Shown here: one piece after another, positions 16,761-26,166 of the stretch
Position numbering within the stretch: the stretch's first letter is position 1
How the letters are laid out: every line of letters starts with the position of its first letter
Source: Eubacteriaceae bacterium
GTDB taxonomy: Bacteria > Bacillota > Clostridia > Peptostreptococcales > Anaerovoracaceae
NCBI GenBank assembly: GCA_022652985.1
Contig: JALCRY010000002.1
Span: 49,185-113,184, forward strand
Direction: 5' to 3'
DNA length: 64,000 nucleotides
Translations under genes and position numbers: made by a program
Notes under the pieces: model-generated
Databases searched by the model: none
The model's input: only the letters and a program-made list of their open reading frames with translations
Told to the model about the DNA's origin: nothing

Positions 16761-17498
16761 TTATACGCCGACGACTTCTCCAAGGACCTTGCCTATCGAA
16801 TCGTGTATCACCAGATCGGCCTGCGAGTCGTACGGAGTCGCATCTCTGTTTATCAGTACGAGATGCTTGCCGCGGAAATAGTTGATGAGTCCGGCCGCAG
16901 GATAAACTACCAGCGATGTGCCGCCTACTATCATTACATCAGCATCCGAAATGGCTCTGACTGCTCCCGAGACGATCGTATCATCGAGTGCCTCTTCATA
17001 GAGAACGACTACCGGTTTCACGACGCCGCCGCAGGCGTCGCACTTTGGCACAGCACCATCACAGTTCTGCGGATCCAGGACATAATCGAGATCAAAAGAC
17101 TTGCCGCAGTCCATGCAGCGGTTCTTGCGCACAGATCCGTGAAGCTCGTAGACTTTCTTCGATCCTGCCACCTGATGCAGACCGTCGATGTTCTGCGTAA
17201 CGACGCCAATAAGCTTCCCTTCCTGCTCCAGTTTTGCCAGTGCCAGATGCGCTTTGTTCGGCTTCGCTTCCGGGAAGATCATATTTTCTTTATAGTATTC
17301 AAAGAAGTTCTGCATATGCCCCATGAAATAGCTGTGTGAAATCAACGCCTCAGGCGACATACCGTACTTAGTATTGGCATTATACAGTCCGTCAGCCGAA
17401 CGGAAATCAGGTATGTTGCTCTCCGTCGATACCCCGGCCCCTCCGAAGAAAACTATCTTTTTGCCGTCATCTATTATTTTTTTAAGCTCTTCATACAT
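16761..17498 (-). CDS. cobB: Sir2-family NAD-dependent protein deacetylase
   Basis: This sirtuin removes acetyl groups from lysines while consuming NAD. The 245-aa protein has FFGGAGVSTESNIPDFRS (NAD loop, residues 17-34), TQNIDGLHQ (101-109), catalytic His120 in ELHGSV, and a structural zinc site made of Cys128, Cys131, Cys153 and Cys156. This is the canonical deacetylase layout, not the zinc-free effector Sir2 domain of phage-defence proteins. CGGAGG precedes the start. It lies 42 bp downstream of the helicase gene on the same strand and may be co-transcribed, though its base composition resembles the surrounding genome rather than the helicase. Confidence 0.93.
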   Translation of the reverse strand: MYEELKKIIDDGKKIVFFGGAGVSTESNIPDFRSADGLYNANTKYGMSPEALISHSYFMGHMQNFFEYYKENMIFPEAKPNKAHLALAKLEQEGKLIGVVTQNIDGLHQVAGSKKVYELHGSVRKNRCMDCGKSFDLDYVLDPQNCDGAVPKCDACGGVVKPVVVLYEEALDDTIVSGAVRAISDADVMIVGGTSLVVYPAAGLINYFRGKHLVLINRDATPYDSQADLVIHDSIGKVLGEVVGV

Positions 17499-17540
17499 GA
17501 TTTGTACCTCCGATTGTTTTTATGTGAATAATATTTAAAA

Positions 17541-20438
17541 TCAACTCTCTAGATATTCATATATAGAATCTTCAACTTCGTGCTTCATCCTATATAATAT
17601 GTTAACTATATCAAGTTCCTCGCCTTTATCGTTCTTTATTGTTTTCTGTGCGGCTTTTTCATATATTACTTCGCCCATGTAATAAAAATCTGTACCTTCA
17701 CCGTCGCTCTTTTTTATAAACAGCGGTATTCGCAAGCCAGATTCTTTGCTGTTTCTTATTGCGATCATTTCTGGTGATTCTAATGTTACTCTACTTCTTG
17801 TCATCCAGCTGAAATAATGAGGATCAATGAACTCATCTTCGTACTTCGTGCTTGACGATATATCTTCTTTTTTATTATATGTTACAAAGATAGGACATGT
17901 ATTATGCTTAACTCTGTATCCAAATATCGTTCCTTCTTCATTTTTATCCCAGTTCAATATCCTGCAGGCATCTTTTCTTGAATACTTACTATATAATATA
18001 AAGCCATTATCGAACAAGTTTGCCTCATAATTTTTTTCAAACCGGATAAAATCATATTGAATCATATCGTTCAAATACTCATACAGCACTCCTGACGAAA
18101 TTTCAGAACGATAACTGCCGCTCATAACTATTACCCCGTTTTGAAGCGCAACGTTTTCTTTGACGCCATATTGCTTCAATGAATCCTTTTTTATGAATGT
18201 GCCATTCAGCATATTTGTTATTGAGCCAAATGTCTTCTCATCGATTGTGAAACCGAATCTGGTATCTGTTATATTATTTATGTCGTCGAAACTTACATGA
18301 CCTTTTTGTATCAGTAATGCTAATGCGATACCATCTATGCATCTTTTCCCATTAAGTATCTCTTTCGAATAAAATTCCAGAAGCTTCTTTTCTTCCAGAC
18401 TCATTTCTCCCGCCGCTCTTTTATCAGCTTTCTGTACAAATCCATAATATGAATTGGCTTTTTCAACAAATGCATATGGCTCTCTTGCGCCAATATCAAC
18501 GAAATCTCTCATCATAGGTTTTCTTCCCAGTTGATATTTTACTAGCTCATAACTCTTCTTTAAATCATAAAAGCCATTAATACTCGCTTTGTCAATAGCA
18601 GCATAAATTTTTTCTTTTGTAATGCTGTCAAAGTCAACTGTCGAACAGCCGGGTATCATACGGTTCCCGTTATTGACCAGTTTGCGGATCGTATCTTTAT
18701 TATATGATCTGTCTCCATATAATGCGATCGGGATCATATAGTTATTGGAGTAATTGCCGATAAAATCAATTACCGTAAGATACTCTTTTTCAATATGTTT
18801 CCTCAATCCTCTTCCAAGTTGCTGCACAAATACAATGGCAGACTGCGTCGGCCGCAGCATTATTACCTGGTTCACAGTAGGAATATCCACGCCTTCATTA
18901 AAAATATCGACCGTTAGAATATAATCTAGATGATCTCTGATTTCATTCTGTTCCAGCCTTCTAATAGCCGTTTCACGTTCATCTTGAGTTGATTTCCCGG
19001 ACAATGCAACAGTTTTATATCCCTTCTCATTCAGTTTTTTTGATAGTTCTTCAGCTTCTTCCGTCCTGCTGCAGAAAATAAGACCTTTTACTCTTTCACC
19101 GTCGTGCCCGTAAAACTCAGCTTTTTCAATTATCTGATGAACTCTTTCATCGCAAATCAGCCAGCGGAAATCTGTGTTTTCATCGAGCAGTCTTCCGTCG
19201 ACAACAATTTCGCTGACTCCGTAATAATGAAATGGCACCAGCATGTTTTCTTCCAGTGCCTTATTGAGTCTGATTTCATATGCGACATTATGATCGAACA
19301 ATGAAAAAATATCATAATCATCAGTACGCTCCGGAGTGGCAGTCATGCCGAGCATGAATTTCGGCGTAAAGTAATCAAGTATTTTTTGATATGTCGGCGC
19401 GCCGGCGCGATGTACCTCATCGATCAAAATATAATCAAACTCATCTTTGTCAAAAGAATATAGCGTGTCATCCCTTGCTAACGTCTGGATAGTTGCGAAA
19501 ACATATTGTGCTTTCGTCTCACGTTTCCCGCCGGTGAGAAATCCCGCATCAATATCATACCCCAGAATTTTTCTGAAGCTTGCCATTGAGGCTCTTGCTA
19601 TATCTTCTCTATGAACTATATACAAAAACTTTCGTGGAGAATATTCCTTTACATCAAAAGCAGAGAGATATGTTTTTCCGGTTCCTGTCGCAGAAATCAG
19701 CAGCGCCTTGTTTTTACCGTCTTTTCTCAGCGCCTGTATTGCCCTCAATGCTTCAACCTGCATTTTGTTTGGATTGATCCGTCTGAATGGAATAACCTTT
19801 TCGTCTTCTTCGGCAGATTTCCTGTTGGCCCGTTTTATACTCTTATATAATCTCTCATAGGTATCTACCCATGGTTCATCCACCACAGTTGCATTATCGA
19901 AAGTATAATCAAACTCTCGAATAATGTTCTGCATTACTGTACCCTGCTCCAGTGAAGATAGCTTCACATTCCATTCCTTGTTTGAACTCAGTGCATTCTG
20001 AGTCAAATTGCTGCTTCCGATAATAAAAGAGTATGAATCATCATGCCTGAAGATATACCCTTTTGCATGGAAATTCCCTTCTGTTACTATTCGAAGTTCA
20101 ATATTTTTGAACTTCAACAGCCGCCTCAAGGCAACAGGTTCCGTAAAGTTCTGATACTGTGAAGTTATTATCCTGCCTCTGATGCCTTTTTCTTCGAGTT
20201 CAGAGAGTACAGACAGGAGACTCGCTATCCCACTGTTGGTAATGAATGCAACTGAAAAATAGAACTCCTCACAGCTGCGCAGTTCATTTTCTATAGTTGA
20301 AAGGACTTTCATTCCTTTCTTATAGTCATTTACCAGTAACTTGGGATTGTATTTCTCCAGTGATGAAAGATTGCAGTCCACAAAGCCGTTGATCAAACTA
20401 TTTGATAATTGCTCAGAAACACTTTCCGAAATACTCAA
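17541..20438 (-). CDS. PLD-nuclease / SF2 helicase fusion with DUF3427-like C-terminus
   Basis: The 965-aa protein combines three parts. Residues about 40-190 are a phospholipase-D-like nuclease with the HxK...GSSN motif (His124, Lys126, GSSN 141-144). Residues about 220-550 are a superfamily-2 helicase with Walker A SATGTGKT (249-256), DEVH box (340-343), the MTATP motif, and motif VI QQLGRGLRK. Residues about 600-960 resemble the DUF3427 region. Translation starts at a TTG that overlaps the NUDIX stop (TTGA), with AGAGAGG upstream, so the two proteins are coupled. The gene is clearly more AT-rich than its neighbours, suggesting acquisition. A role in DNA repair or phage restriction is likely but not shown by sequence. 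Confidence 0.9.
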   Translation of the reverse strand: MSISESVSEQLSNSLINGFVDCNLSSLEKYNPKLLVNDYKKGMKVLSTIENELRSCEEFYFSVAFITNSGIASLLSVLSELEEKGIRGRIITSQYQNFTEPVALRRLLKFKNIELRIVTEGNFHAKGYIFRHDDSYSFIIGSSNLTQNALSSNKEWNVKLSSLEQGTVMQNIIREFDYTFDNATVVDEPWVDTYERLYKSIKRANRKSAEEDEKVIPFRRINPNKMQVEALRAIQALRKDGKNKALLISATGTGKTYLSAFDVKEYSPRKFLYIVHREDIARASMASFRKILGYDIDAGFLTGGKRETKAQYVFATIQTLARDDTLYSFDKDEFDYILIDEVHRAGAPTYQKILDYFTPKFMLGMTATPERTDDYDIFSLFDHNVAYEIRLNKALEENMLVPFHYYGVSEIVVDGRLLDENTDFRWLICDERVHQIIEKAEFYGHDGERVKGLIFCSRTEEAEELSKKLNEKGYKTVALSGKSTQDERETAIRRLEQNEIRDHLDYILTVDIFNEGVDIPTVNQVIMLRPTQSAIVFVQQLGRGLRKHIEKEYLTVIDFIGNYSNNYMIPIALYGDRSYNKDTIRKLVNNGNRMIPGCSTVDFDSITKEKIYAAIDKASINGFYDLKKSYELVKYQLGRKPMMRDFVDIGAREPYAFVEKANSYYGFVQKADKRAAGEMSLEEKKLLEFYSKEILNGKRCIDGIALALLIQKGHVSFDDINNITDTRFGFTIDEKTFGSITNMLNGTFIKKDSLKQYGVKENVALQNGVIVMSGSYRSEISSGVLYEYLNDMIQYDFIRFEKNYEANLFDNGFILYSKYSRKDACRILNWDKNEEGTIFGYRVKHNTCPIFVTYNKKEDISSSTKYEDEFIDPHYFSWMTRSRVTLESPEMIAIRNSKESGLRIPLFIKKSDGEGTDFYYMGEVIYEKAAQKTIKNDKGEELDIVNILYRMKHEVEDSIYEYLES

Positions 20439-20845
20439 TTTATATTTCCTCTCTCAATCAGTTCATTTACGATTGGAAAATCTGCAGGAGCCCAATCGAC
20501 ACCGCCCAGCTCACCTGGCAGCAGCCACTTGATATTCTTGTGCTCAGTAAGCACAATTTTCTCATTCCCCAGCGGGCATATAAATGTTTTCATATGAATA
20601 ATAAAATCCGGATACTCATGTTCAATTTCATCGAAGTAATGCATGTCGTCAATACTTATGTTGATTTTCATTTCTTCCTGCAGTTCTCTGTGAAGAGCCT
20701 CTTCAGGGCTCTCTCCCGGCTCGATTTTGCCGCCCGGGAATTCATACTTATACGAAACGTAATCAAATTTTCCTGCTCCGCGCTGTGCACACAGTATTTT
20801 ATTACCGCGAACTAATATTGCTCCAACCACATTCAATCTCAACAT
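20435..20845 (-). CDS. NUDIX hydrolase (MutT-like) coupled to the helicase
   Basis: This 136-aa NUDIX pyrophosphohydrolase has a near-complete box, GKIEPGESPEEALHRELQEE (residues about 39-58), with the catalytic REXXEE glutamates present and the usual final Gly replaced by Met. The protein resembles MutT-type (deoxy)nucleoside triphosphate pyrophosphohydrolases, which cleanse oxidised dNTPs. Because it is translationally coupled to the nuclease-helicase, it more likely supplies or removes a nucleotide relevant to that system than acts as general housekeeping. The sequence is AT-rich like the helicase gene. A weak promoter (TTAAGA, 16 bp, TATAAT) lies just upstream. Confidence 0.9.
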   Translation of the reverse strand: MLRLNVVGAILVRGNKILCAQRGAGKFDYVSYKYEFPGGKIEPGESPEEALHRELQEEMKINISIDDMHYFDEIEHEYPDFIIHMKTFICPLGNEKIVLTEHKNIKWLLPGELGGVDWAPADFPIVNELIERGNIN

Positions 20846-20987
20846 TTATCCATCTCTCTTATCAGCAAGTTATTATAGATAATTATTTGTACCTCTTAAT
20901 AATACCATAAAGTCTCCTGTTCTTCACACACAATAACCACAGACCTATTATCTATCTTCATGTTTACCGGAGTGTGCATATGTTATC

Positions 20988-21743
20988 CTATCTCCCCGTA
21001 TCATTCATCTCCGTCAGATAGTTCCTGTATCTCTTCGGCAGGAAATGCGCCTGACATTTAGGATTCGTGCGCTCGCGGATCGCGATCGTGTCGAAGTAAA
21101 GACGCCAGAGTTCGCGGAACTTTTCTTCGTCGGGGTCTAGCGGCGGGAGCTTTTCTTTTTCGAAGTCTGAAATATACCATTCTCCGCGCGCGGAAATAAC
21201 GGCCTTGGCACGTTTGAGGTCGTGGATGACAAATGCCTGGTCGCGGAATCTGTTGCTGAAATGTTCCGCAATGAACTCGATCATATCGTTGTCGGGCTCG
21301 ACAGGCGCGTAATATATTTTCTTTTCGCCGTCACCGAGTACTGAGAACCTTACGATGCCGCGGAATTTATCTATCTCCGTGGCCACCTTATTCTCGGCCT
21401 GCTGCACATCATAGACTGCCTGCTCTCCGTGCAGGCTGGATATGCGGCTGCCCACTCTGAATCCGAGCACCGCATATTTCAGGATCATCGTCTCTCGTCC
21501 TTCCACGCACGACCTGAACGCCCTGTACATCCTTCTGAGGTCGAACGGCGATATCTTGCATTCGATTGCTTCGTATACCTTGCGCGCTTTTACGGGATTC
21601 GTTTCAACGACACAGCAGTCGCACAGCAGACTGCGCTGATACTCGTCCTGGCGGAATATCCCGTCGGCTCGGCCGCTGTAATAATGCTCGTAGATGCAGG
21701 TCAGCAGGCCCTCGAAGGTGCCGTCATAGAGATAGTCTGTCAT
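20988..21743 (-). CDS. DUF4130 / TIGR03915-type putative DNA-repair protein
   Basis: The 251-aa protein matches what I know of the TIGR03915 (DUF4130) family, always encoded with the radical-SAM protein next to it. Recognisable parts are YDGTFEGLLTCIYEHYYSG at the N-terminus, RVGSRISSLHGEQAVYDVQQAENKVATEIDKFRGIVRFS in the middle, and the C-terminal CQAHFLPKRYRNYLTE. The fold is thought to resemble uracil-DNA-glycosylase-like proteins, but activity is unproven. Its ATG overlaps the radical-SAM stop by four bases (ATGA). Both are under the LexA-box promoter at 23342-23390. Confidence 0.88.
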   Translation of the reverse strand: MTDYLYDGTFEGLLTCIYEHYYSGRADGIFRQDEYQRSLLCDCCVVETNPVKARKVYEAIECKISPFDLRRMYRAFRSCVEGRETMILKYAVLGFRVGSRISSLHGEQAVYDVQQAENKVATEIDKFRGIVRFSVLGDGEKKIYYAPVEPDNDMIEFIAEHFSNRFRDQAFVIHDLKRAKAVISARGEWYISDFEKEKLPPLDPDEEKFRELWRLYFDTIAIRERTNPKCQAHFLPKRYRNYLTEMNDTGR

Positions 21744-23311
21744 TTCGTGGCCGCCTCTTTTCTGATATTGATCCTGGAAGACGGATTGGCGATCCTGATC
21801 CGCGGTCCGGTTTCCGCGCCGTCCTGAAGTTCAGGCGCACCTGTCCTCCCGCTGCTGAACATGGACATCTGCTCGCCGTCCTTCATCTGCAGCACATCTC
21901 CCCGTATTACCTCCGGGTCCATCCTCCTGTCGCCGTAGAATTTCCCGCTGCAGGTCAGGAAATGCTTTGCCCGCTTCAGAACTACGCCGATCTTCTTCAG
22001 ATCCTCATATGTAACTGATTTGTATTTGCGCTGCCGCACTATCCTGAGCGCGGAAAGATTGCCGACTCCCGGTATGCGGAGCAACTCATCCATCGTGGCG
22101 GTATTTACCTCGATCGGGAATATCTGCATATTGCGGAGCGCCCACGAAATCTTCGGATCGAGATCCATATCCAGAAACGGATGATCCTCACCCACGATTT
22201 CATCGGCATCGAAACCATAGAATCTGAGCAGCCAGTCCGCCTGATACAGCCTGTGTTCCCTGCCGAGGGGAGGTGCGGAAAACACATCCGGCAGCAGCGG
22301 TGAAGATACCACAGGGACATAAGCGCTGAAATACACCCGCTTCATCTTGAATGTTCTGTATATCTTTTCCGTGGCCGCCAGCACCTGCCGGTCGGTCTCG
22401 CCGGCCGCGCCGATGATCATCTGCGTCGACTGTCCCGCCGGCGCGAATATTTCTTTCCGGTTCCGTCTGGATCCCACAGCCGTGTACCCGGTCTGCACAG
22501 GTTCTTCTGTTCTGATCAGGTCCCTGCTCGTTTCAGGCTTCTTCGTCTTCACGGCATCACCGCTGAGGATTTCGTCCGCCGCGGACTTCTCCGCTATTTT
22601 CGCATCAATATTTCTGCGGATGGTCCTGATCTGCGGTGACGACGCACTGAGATAATTATCCGCATTGTTGAGATCCTGTCCCTTGAACATGAGGCCCGGA
22701 CCTTTAAGTGCTTTATGCTCTATCAGCTGATTCGTGATCTGCCGCATCGGCTCAAAAACATTCTGCGGATCCTTTTGCGGCGTCAGGAGCCTGAATCCCT
22801 TCATCGTCGGGAATTCGGCATTGATGCTGAGCCTGTCCGCCTCCAGGCCGATGGCATATATCAGCTCCGGCGACACCTGCGGCAATATCTTTGCATGGAT
22901 GTATCCGGCGAACCCGTATTTTTTCCTCAGCGTCCGCAGACATTCGAGGATCTTCTCGGCTGTACCGTCGGGACTCCTGATCACTGCTGAACTGAGGAAA
23001 AGGCCTTCGATATAATTGCGCCTGTAAAACTCGATGGTGAGTCCTGCCAGCTCGTCCGGTTCGAAAGTCGCGCGCACGCAGTCGGCTGTGCGGCGGTTCA
23101 CACAGTACTGGCAGTCGTAACAGCAGTCATTGGAGAAAAGGACCTTAAGCAGCGAAACACAACGCCCGTCTGCTGTCCAGGTATGACACACGCCGGCGTC
23201 CACGGCACTGCCGACTCTGCCGTTATTCCGTCTGGCCACGCCGCTCGAAGTGCATGAAACATCGAACTTCGCGCTGTCAGCCAGCACTTTAAGTTTTTCA
23301 TATACATCCAT
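21740..23311 (-). CDS. Putative DNA modification/repair radical SAM protein (TIGR03916-type)
   Basis: The 523-aa radical SAM protein has the Fe-S motif CxxxCxxC at Cys63, Cys67 and Cys70, a following TIM-barrel region with SSAVIRSPDGT, and a C-terminal helix-hairpin-helix DNA-binding motif IPGVGNLSALRIVRQRKY (about residues 413-430). It is the partner of the DUF4130 protein; the pair is believed to repair or modify DNA, with an unknown substrate. It is about 100 residues longer than I expect for the family. The excess lies around residues 225-290, a Lys/Arg/Glu-rich insert, and in a tail after the HhH. GGGAGG precedes the start. Confidence 0.9.
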   Translation of the reverse strand: MDVYEKLKVLADSAKFDVSCTSSGVARRNNGRVGSAVDAGVCHTWTADGRCVSLLKVLFSNDCCYDCQYCVNRRTADCVRATFEPDELAGLTIEFYRRNYIEGLFLSSAVIRSPDGTAEKILECLRTLRKKYGFAGYIHAKILPQVSPELIYAIGLEADRLSINAEFPTMKGFRLLTPQKDPQNVFEPMRQITNQLIEHKALKGPGLMFKGQDLNNADNYLSASSPQIRTIRRNIDAKIAEKSAADEILSGDAVKTKKPETSRDLIRTEEPVQTGYTAVGSRRNRKEIFAPAGQSTQMIIGAAGETDRQVLAATEKIYRTFKMKRVYFSAYVPVVSSPLLPDVFSAPPLGREHRLYQADWLLRFYGFDADEIVGEDHPFLDMDLDPKISWALRNMQIFPIEVNTATMDELLRIPGVGNLSALRIVRQRKYKSVTYEDLKKIGVVLKRAKHFLTCSGKFYGDRRMDPEVIRGDVLQMKDGEQMSMFSSGRTGAPELQDGAETGPRIRIANPSSRINIRKEAATK

Positions 23312-23341
23312 GACACTGCCTCCCGAATACTATCTGTCCTG

Positions 23342-23390
23342 ATTATATCAGCTTCGTCCGTATAGAACAAGTGTTCCGAACATATTTTCG
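23342..23390 (-). promoter_or_regulatory. SOS promoter: two abutting LexA boxes over the radical-SAM promoter
   Basis: On the minus strand a promoter reads TTGTTC (23370-23365), 17 bp, TATAAT (23347-23342). Two 14-bp sites match the Bacillus LexA consensus CGAACRNRYGTTYG. CGAACATATTTTCG (23377-23390) differs at one position, and AGAACAAGTGTTCC (23364-23377) has the full GAAC-N4-GTTC core. The second overlaps the -35 box, so a bound repressor would block polymerase. The downstream genes are the putative DNA-repair pair. Confidence 0.75.
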
Positions 23391-23397
23391 TGCATTG

Positions 23398-23421
23398 AAA
23401 AAGCGCTCTGTCAAGAGCGCC
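23398..23421 (-). terminator. Terminator after the 894-aa hybrid kinase gene
   Basis: GCGCTCT / AGAGCGC arms with a four-base loop are followed on the minus strand by TTTTT. This separates the kinase gene from the SOS promoter. Confidence 0.75.
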
Positions 23422-23447
23422 TTGTCTGCCCAGCCGCCGATTCCTGA

Positions 23448-26132
23448 TCAGCTGACGGTAAGTCTTGCAATTACTTCATAAAGTTTATCCGGAATTATCG
23501 GCTTCGACACATGCGCATCCATCCCCGCATCGAGACTCGCCTGTATGTCGTCGTCGAAGGCATCTGCCGAAAGAGCTATGATCGGAATGCCGGCCGCGTC
23601 TTCACGGTCCATGCCGCGTATAGTCTTCGCCGCGGTTCGCCCGTCCATTACAGGCATCCTTACGTCCATCAGTATTGCGTCAAACTCATTCAGAGCCGAG
23701 CCGCTGAAAATATCGCAGGCCTGTCTGCCGTTTTCGGCGCATACGACCGTCATATCCTGCGCTTCCAGAACAGCTTTCGCAAGTTCGACATTCATGGCAT
23801 TGTCATCTGTCAGCAGTATCTTTTTGCCGCTTAGATCGGCCCGGTCGTGCACATTATCAGCCGCAGCAGCCGCCGGTGCTGCTGCACGCTCAAAATCGAA
23901 CCACAGGGTAAACTCCGTTCCTTTGCCCTGCTCGCTCATTACCTCTATTTTTCCGTTCATAAGTTCGACCAGCCTTTTGACGATCGACAGGCCGAGCCCC
24001 GAACCGGCGGTATCTTCTATCTGGCGCTCCTGCGCGAACGGTTCGAACATCTTCGGCACGAATTCAGGCTTCATGCCGCAGCCGGTATCGCTTATCGTGA
24101 TCTTGTCGCGGACTGTGTGCTCATCGATTTTCAGACACTCCAGCTGTAAGGTCACCCGCCCGTTCTCCGGCGTGAATTTGACCGCATTTGAAAGAAGATT
24201 AAGCAGTATTTCCTGCATCCTCAGCTTATCCATCATGATCGGGACTTTGGCCGCGGCGCTGTCATCAACAATGAACTTGATGTGCTTCGCTTCGGCGGCA
24301 GGAGCAATCGTCGTGAAAACTTTTCTGATTATCTCGCCGTAACTCATCGGTTCCGGTTTGAGCCTGATGCTGCCCTGTTCGATTTTCGAAAGATCAAGGG
24401 TGTCGTTTATCAGCGACAGCAAGATATTCCCCGCGCGGTCGATCTTCGCGATGTAATTTTTTATCTCCGCAGGATCATCCGCTTTCATCGCCAGGCCTAC
24501 ATATCCCAGCACCGAATTCAGCGGCGTACGAATATCGTGGCTCACATTCGAGAGGAATTCCGTCTTCATGGCATCGGCATGTTTCGCCTCTACCAGCGCC
24601 TTGCGCAGAACATCGGCACGTTTTCTTTCCTGCTGGATCTCTTCTGTTATATCGCTTCTGAAAAACAGGATCTCGTCGCGTTTTTCATCGAGATAAAGAT
24701 ATGTCAGACGTTTGTACCGCACCTCTCCCGCAGGCAGTGTAAATGAGAAAATATAGCTGTATTCATCCTGCTGCGCCAGCGCACGAGAGACGACCTCGAA
24801 TGTGATTTTCCCGCAGTCCAGATCTCCCGACATATTCATTTTCTCTGCCGCTTCCGCCATCACTTCGTCATAGTCGCCCATCCTGTAGACCACAGGCTCG
24901 CTCTCTTTTGAAGGTGAATAGCTGTAATGTATCTTTCTCGTCTCGGCGTCAATGAGCATGATATAGTCATATTCCCGATCCGTCAGCGCAAATATTACGC
25001 GCTCTTCCTTGTTCTGCCTGTCGATATCCACTGAATAGGCAATTGCTTCCAGCTCGCCGTTCCTCGGGTTCTTCAGCATGCCCGCCGTGGACCTTACAAG
25101 GTGAGTTTCGCCGTTGTCGACCCTTCTGCGGTAATCGACCGAAAGCTGCGTGTGGTCATTCTCATATTCGCGCAGCATCGTTTCTCTCGAGAATATTTTT
25201 TTGAACCGCGCCGCTTCCTCCGGATCGGGGATAACAATTGTAAACGCCTCAAACAGATCATCTATCGAATCACCTCTGCAGCGCTCCATTATTCCCTCCG
25301 GCACGCCGCGTTCCTCGCTGTGCGTGTCGCGCGTAAGATTCAGACGAAAAACACAGAGAGCATCCGCGCTTACTGTAAGCAGATTCTCAAGCGACCTTTC
25401 ATATTCATTGGTTTCGTCCTGGATGCGGGCCATTTCCACGGCATGCTGCGCAGAAGTGCGCTGCTGGAACGAAACATAGACCGCTACCAGCGCGACGGCC
25501 TCCGTTATGCCCATCAGCGGCAGACTCGGGAAAAAATACTGAGCTATCGGGCCCACGATCGGGAACAGAAAGAAAAACAGGAACTTCATGAAGCCTTCCT
25601 TCTGACCGCCGCTGTCCGACACCGCCGAACTGATCGCCGTTACTGCTATGGCAATGATCAGATAGATATAGCAGAAAGAAACGAAAGCGCCGAAAAAAGC
25701 GCCGCGGAAGTACACTCCCGAAGAATCCACGTAATAGATCCTGGCATTGAAAATGTTCACTGTGAGCAGGATAAGCTCCAGTACGGGGCCTGCGGCCAGC
25801 CAGACCAGCACCCCGCCTTCAGGCCGGCGTCCGTTGAACCAGTAATATGAATACACCGTCCAGCAGAAACACAATAAAGAAAGCAGCACATAGAAAATAT
25901 AGAGCACCGCTTTCATGGCGGTGACATCGTCTCCCGAAGACCTGCTTTCAAGTATGAACTGTATCGCCTCCGACGCCAGAACGAAGGCGCAGCTGTAGAG
26001 CATAACGACATATATTCTTCTCGAAAAGTCTTTCACCGCCCCTACATATGTTGCAATATAAAGCGGCAGGAGTATGCACAGTCCGAGAACTGTGATTGCC
26101 ACATCAGCAATTATCAAATTTGAAGCCGCCAT
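23448..26132 (-). CDS. Hybrid sensor histidine kinase with receiver domain
   Basis: The 894-aa membrane protein has an N-terminal block of seven or so helices (residues about 8-222). A PAS-like sensing region follows (about 250-500), then a coiled coil, HisKA with His532 in SNVSHDIRTPLNS, an HATPase domain (about 640-745, GSGLGLSI), an Ala-rich linker, and a receiver domain (770-890) with Asp823 in LMDVRMPVMDG. The phospho-relay probably continues to an Hpt protein elsewhere, as none is encoded nearby. It lies 35 bp downstream of the FAH-family gene and ends at a terminator, so it may be the last gene of that operon. Confidence 0.92.
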   Translation of the reverse strand: MAASNLIIADVAITVLGLCILLPLYIATYVGAVKDFSRRIYVVMLYSCAFVLASEAIQFILESRSSGDDVTAMKAVLYIFYVLLSLLCFCWTVYSYYWFNGRRPEGGVLVWLAAGPVLELILLTVNIFNARIYYVDSSGVYFRGAFFGAFVSFCYIYLIIAIAVTAISSAVSDSGGQKEGFMKFLFFFLFPIVGPIAQYFFPSLPLMGITEAVALVAVYVSFQQRTSAQHAVEMARIQDETNEYERSLENLLTVSADALCVFRLNLTRDTHSEERGVPEGIMERCRGDSIDDLFEAFTIVIPDPEEAARFKKIFSRETMLREYENDHTQLSVDYRRRVDNGETHLVRSTAGMLKNPRNGELEAIAYSVDIDRQNKEERVIFALTDREYDYIMLIDAETRKIHYSYSPSKESEPVVYRMGDYDEVMAEAAEKMNMSGDLDCGKITFEVVSRALAQQDEYSYIFSFTLPAGEVRYKRLTYLYLDEKRDEILFFRSDITEEIQQERKRADVLRKALVEAKHADAMKTEFLSNVSHDIRTPLNSVLGYVGLAMKADDPAEIKNYIAKIDRAGNILLSLINDTLDLSKIEQGSIRLKPEPMSYGEIIRKVFTTIAPAAEAKHIKFIVDDSAAAKVPIMMDKLRMQEILLNLLSNAVKFTPENGRVTLQLECLKIDEHTVRDKITISDTGCGMKPEFVPKMFEPFAQERQIEDTAGSGLGLSIVKRLVELMNGKIEVMSEQGKGTEFTLWFDFERAAAPAAAAADNVHDRADLSGKKILLTDDNAMNVELAKAVLEAQDMTVVCAENGRQACDIFSGSALNEFDAILMDVRMPVMDGRTAAKTIRGMDREDAAGIPIIALSADAFDDDIQASLDAGMDAHVSKPIIPDKLYEVIARLTVS

Positions 26133-26166
26133 AACCTTCGCCCCATTCAGTTAAAATTCGCACTAA

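Noticed and set aside
16761..17498. Sir2 protein as a ThsA/DSR-type defence effector
   Set aside because: It is a short canonical deacetylase with four zinc cysteines and no sensor domain.
20877..20977. 27-codon mini-ORF (MHTPVNMKIDNRS...) between the DUF4130 gene and the NUDIX gene
   Set aside because: Too short, only a moderate ribosome binding site, and no further support.
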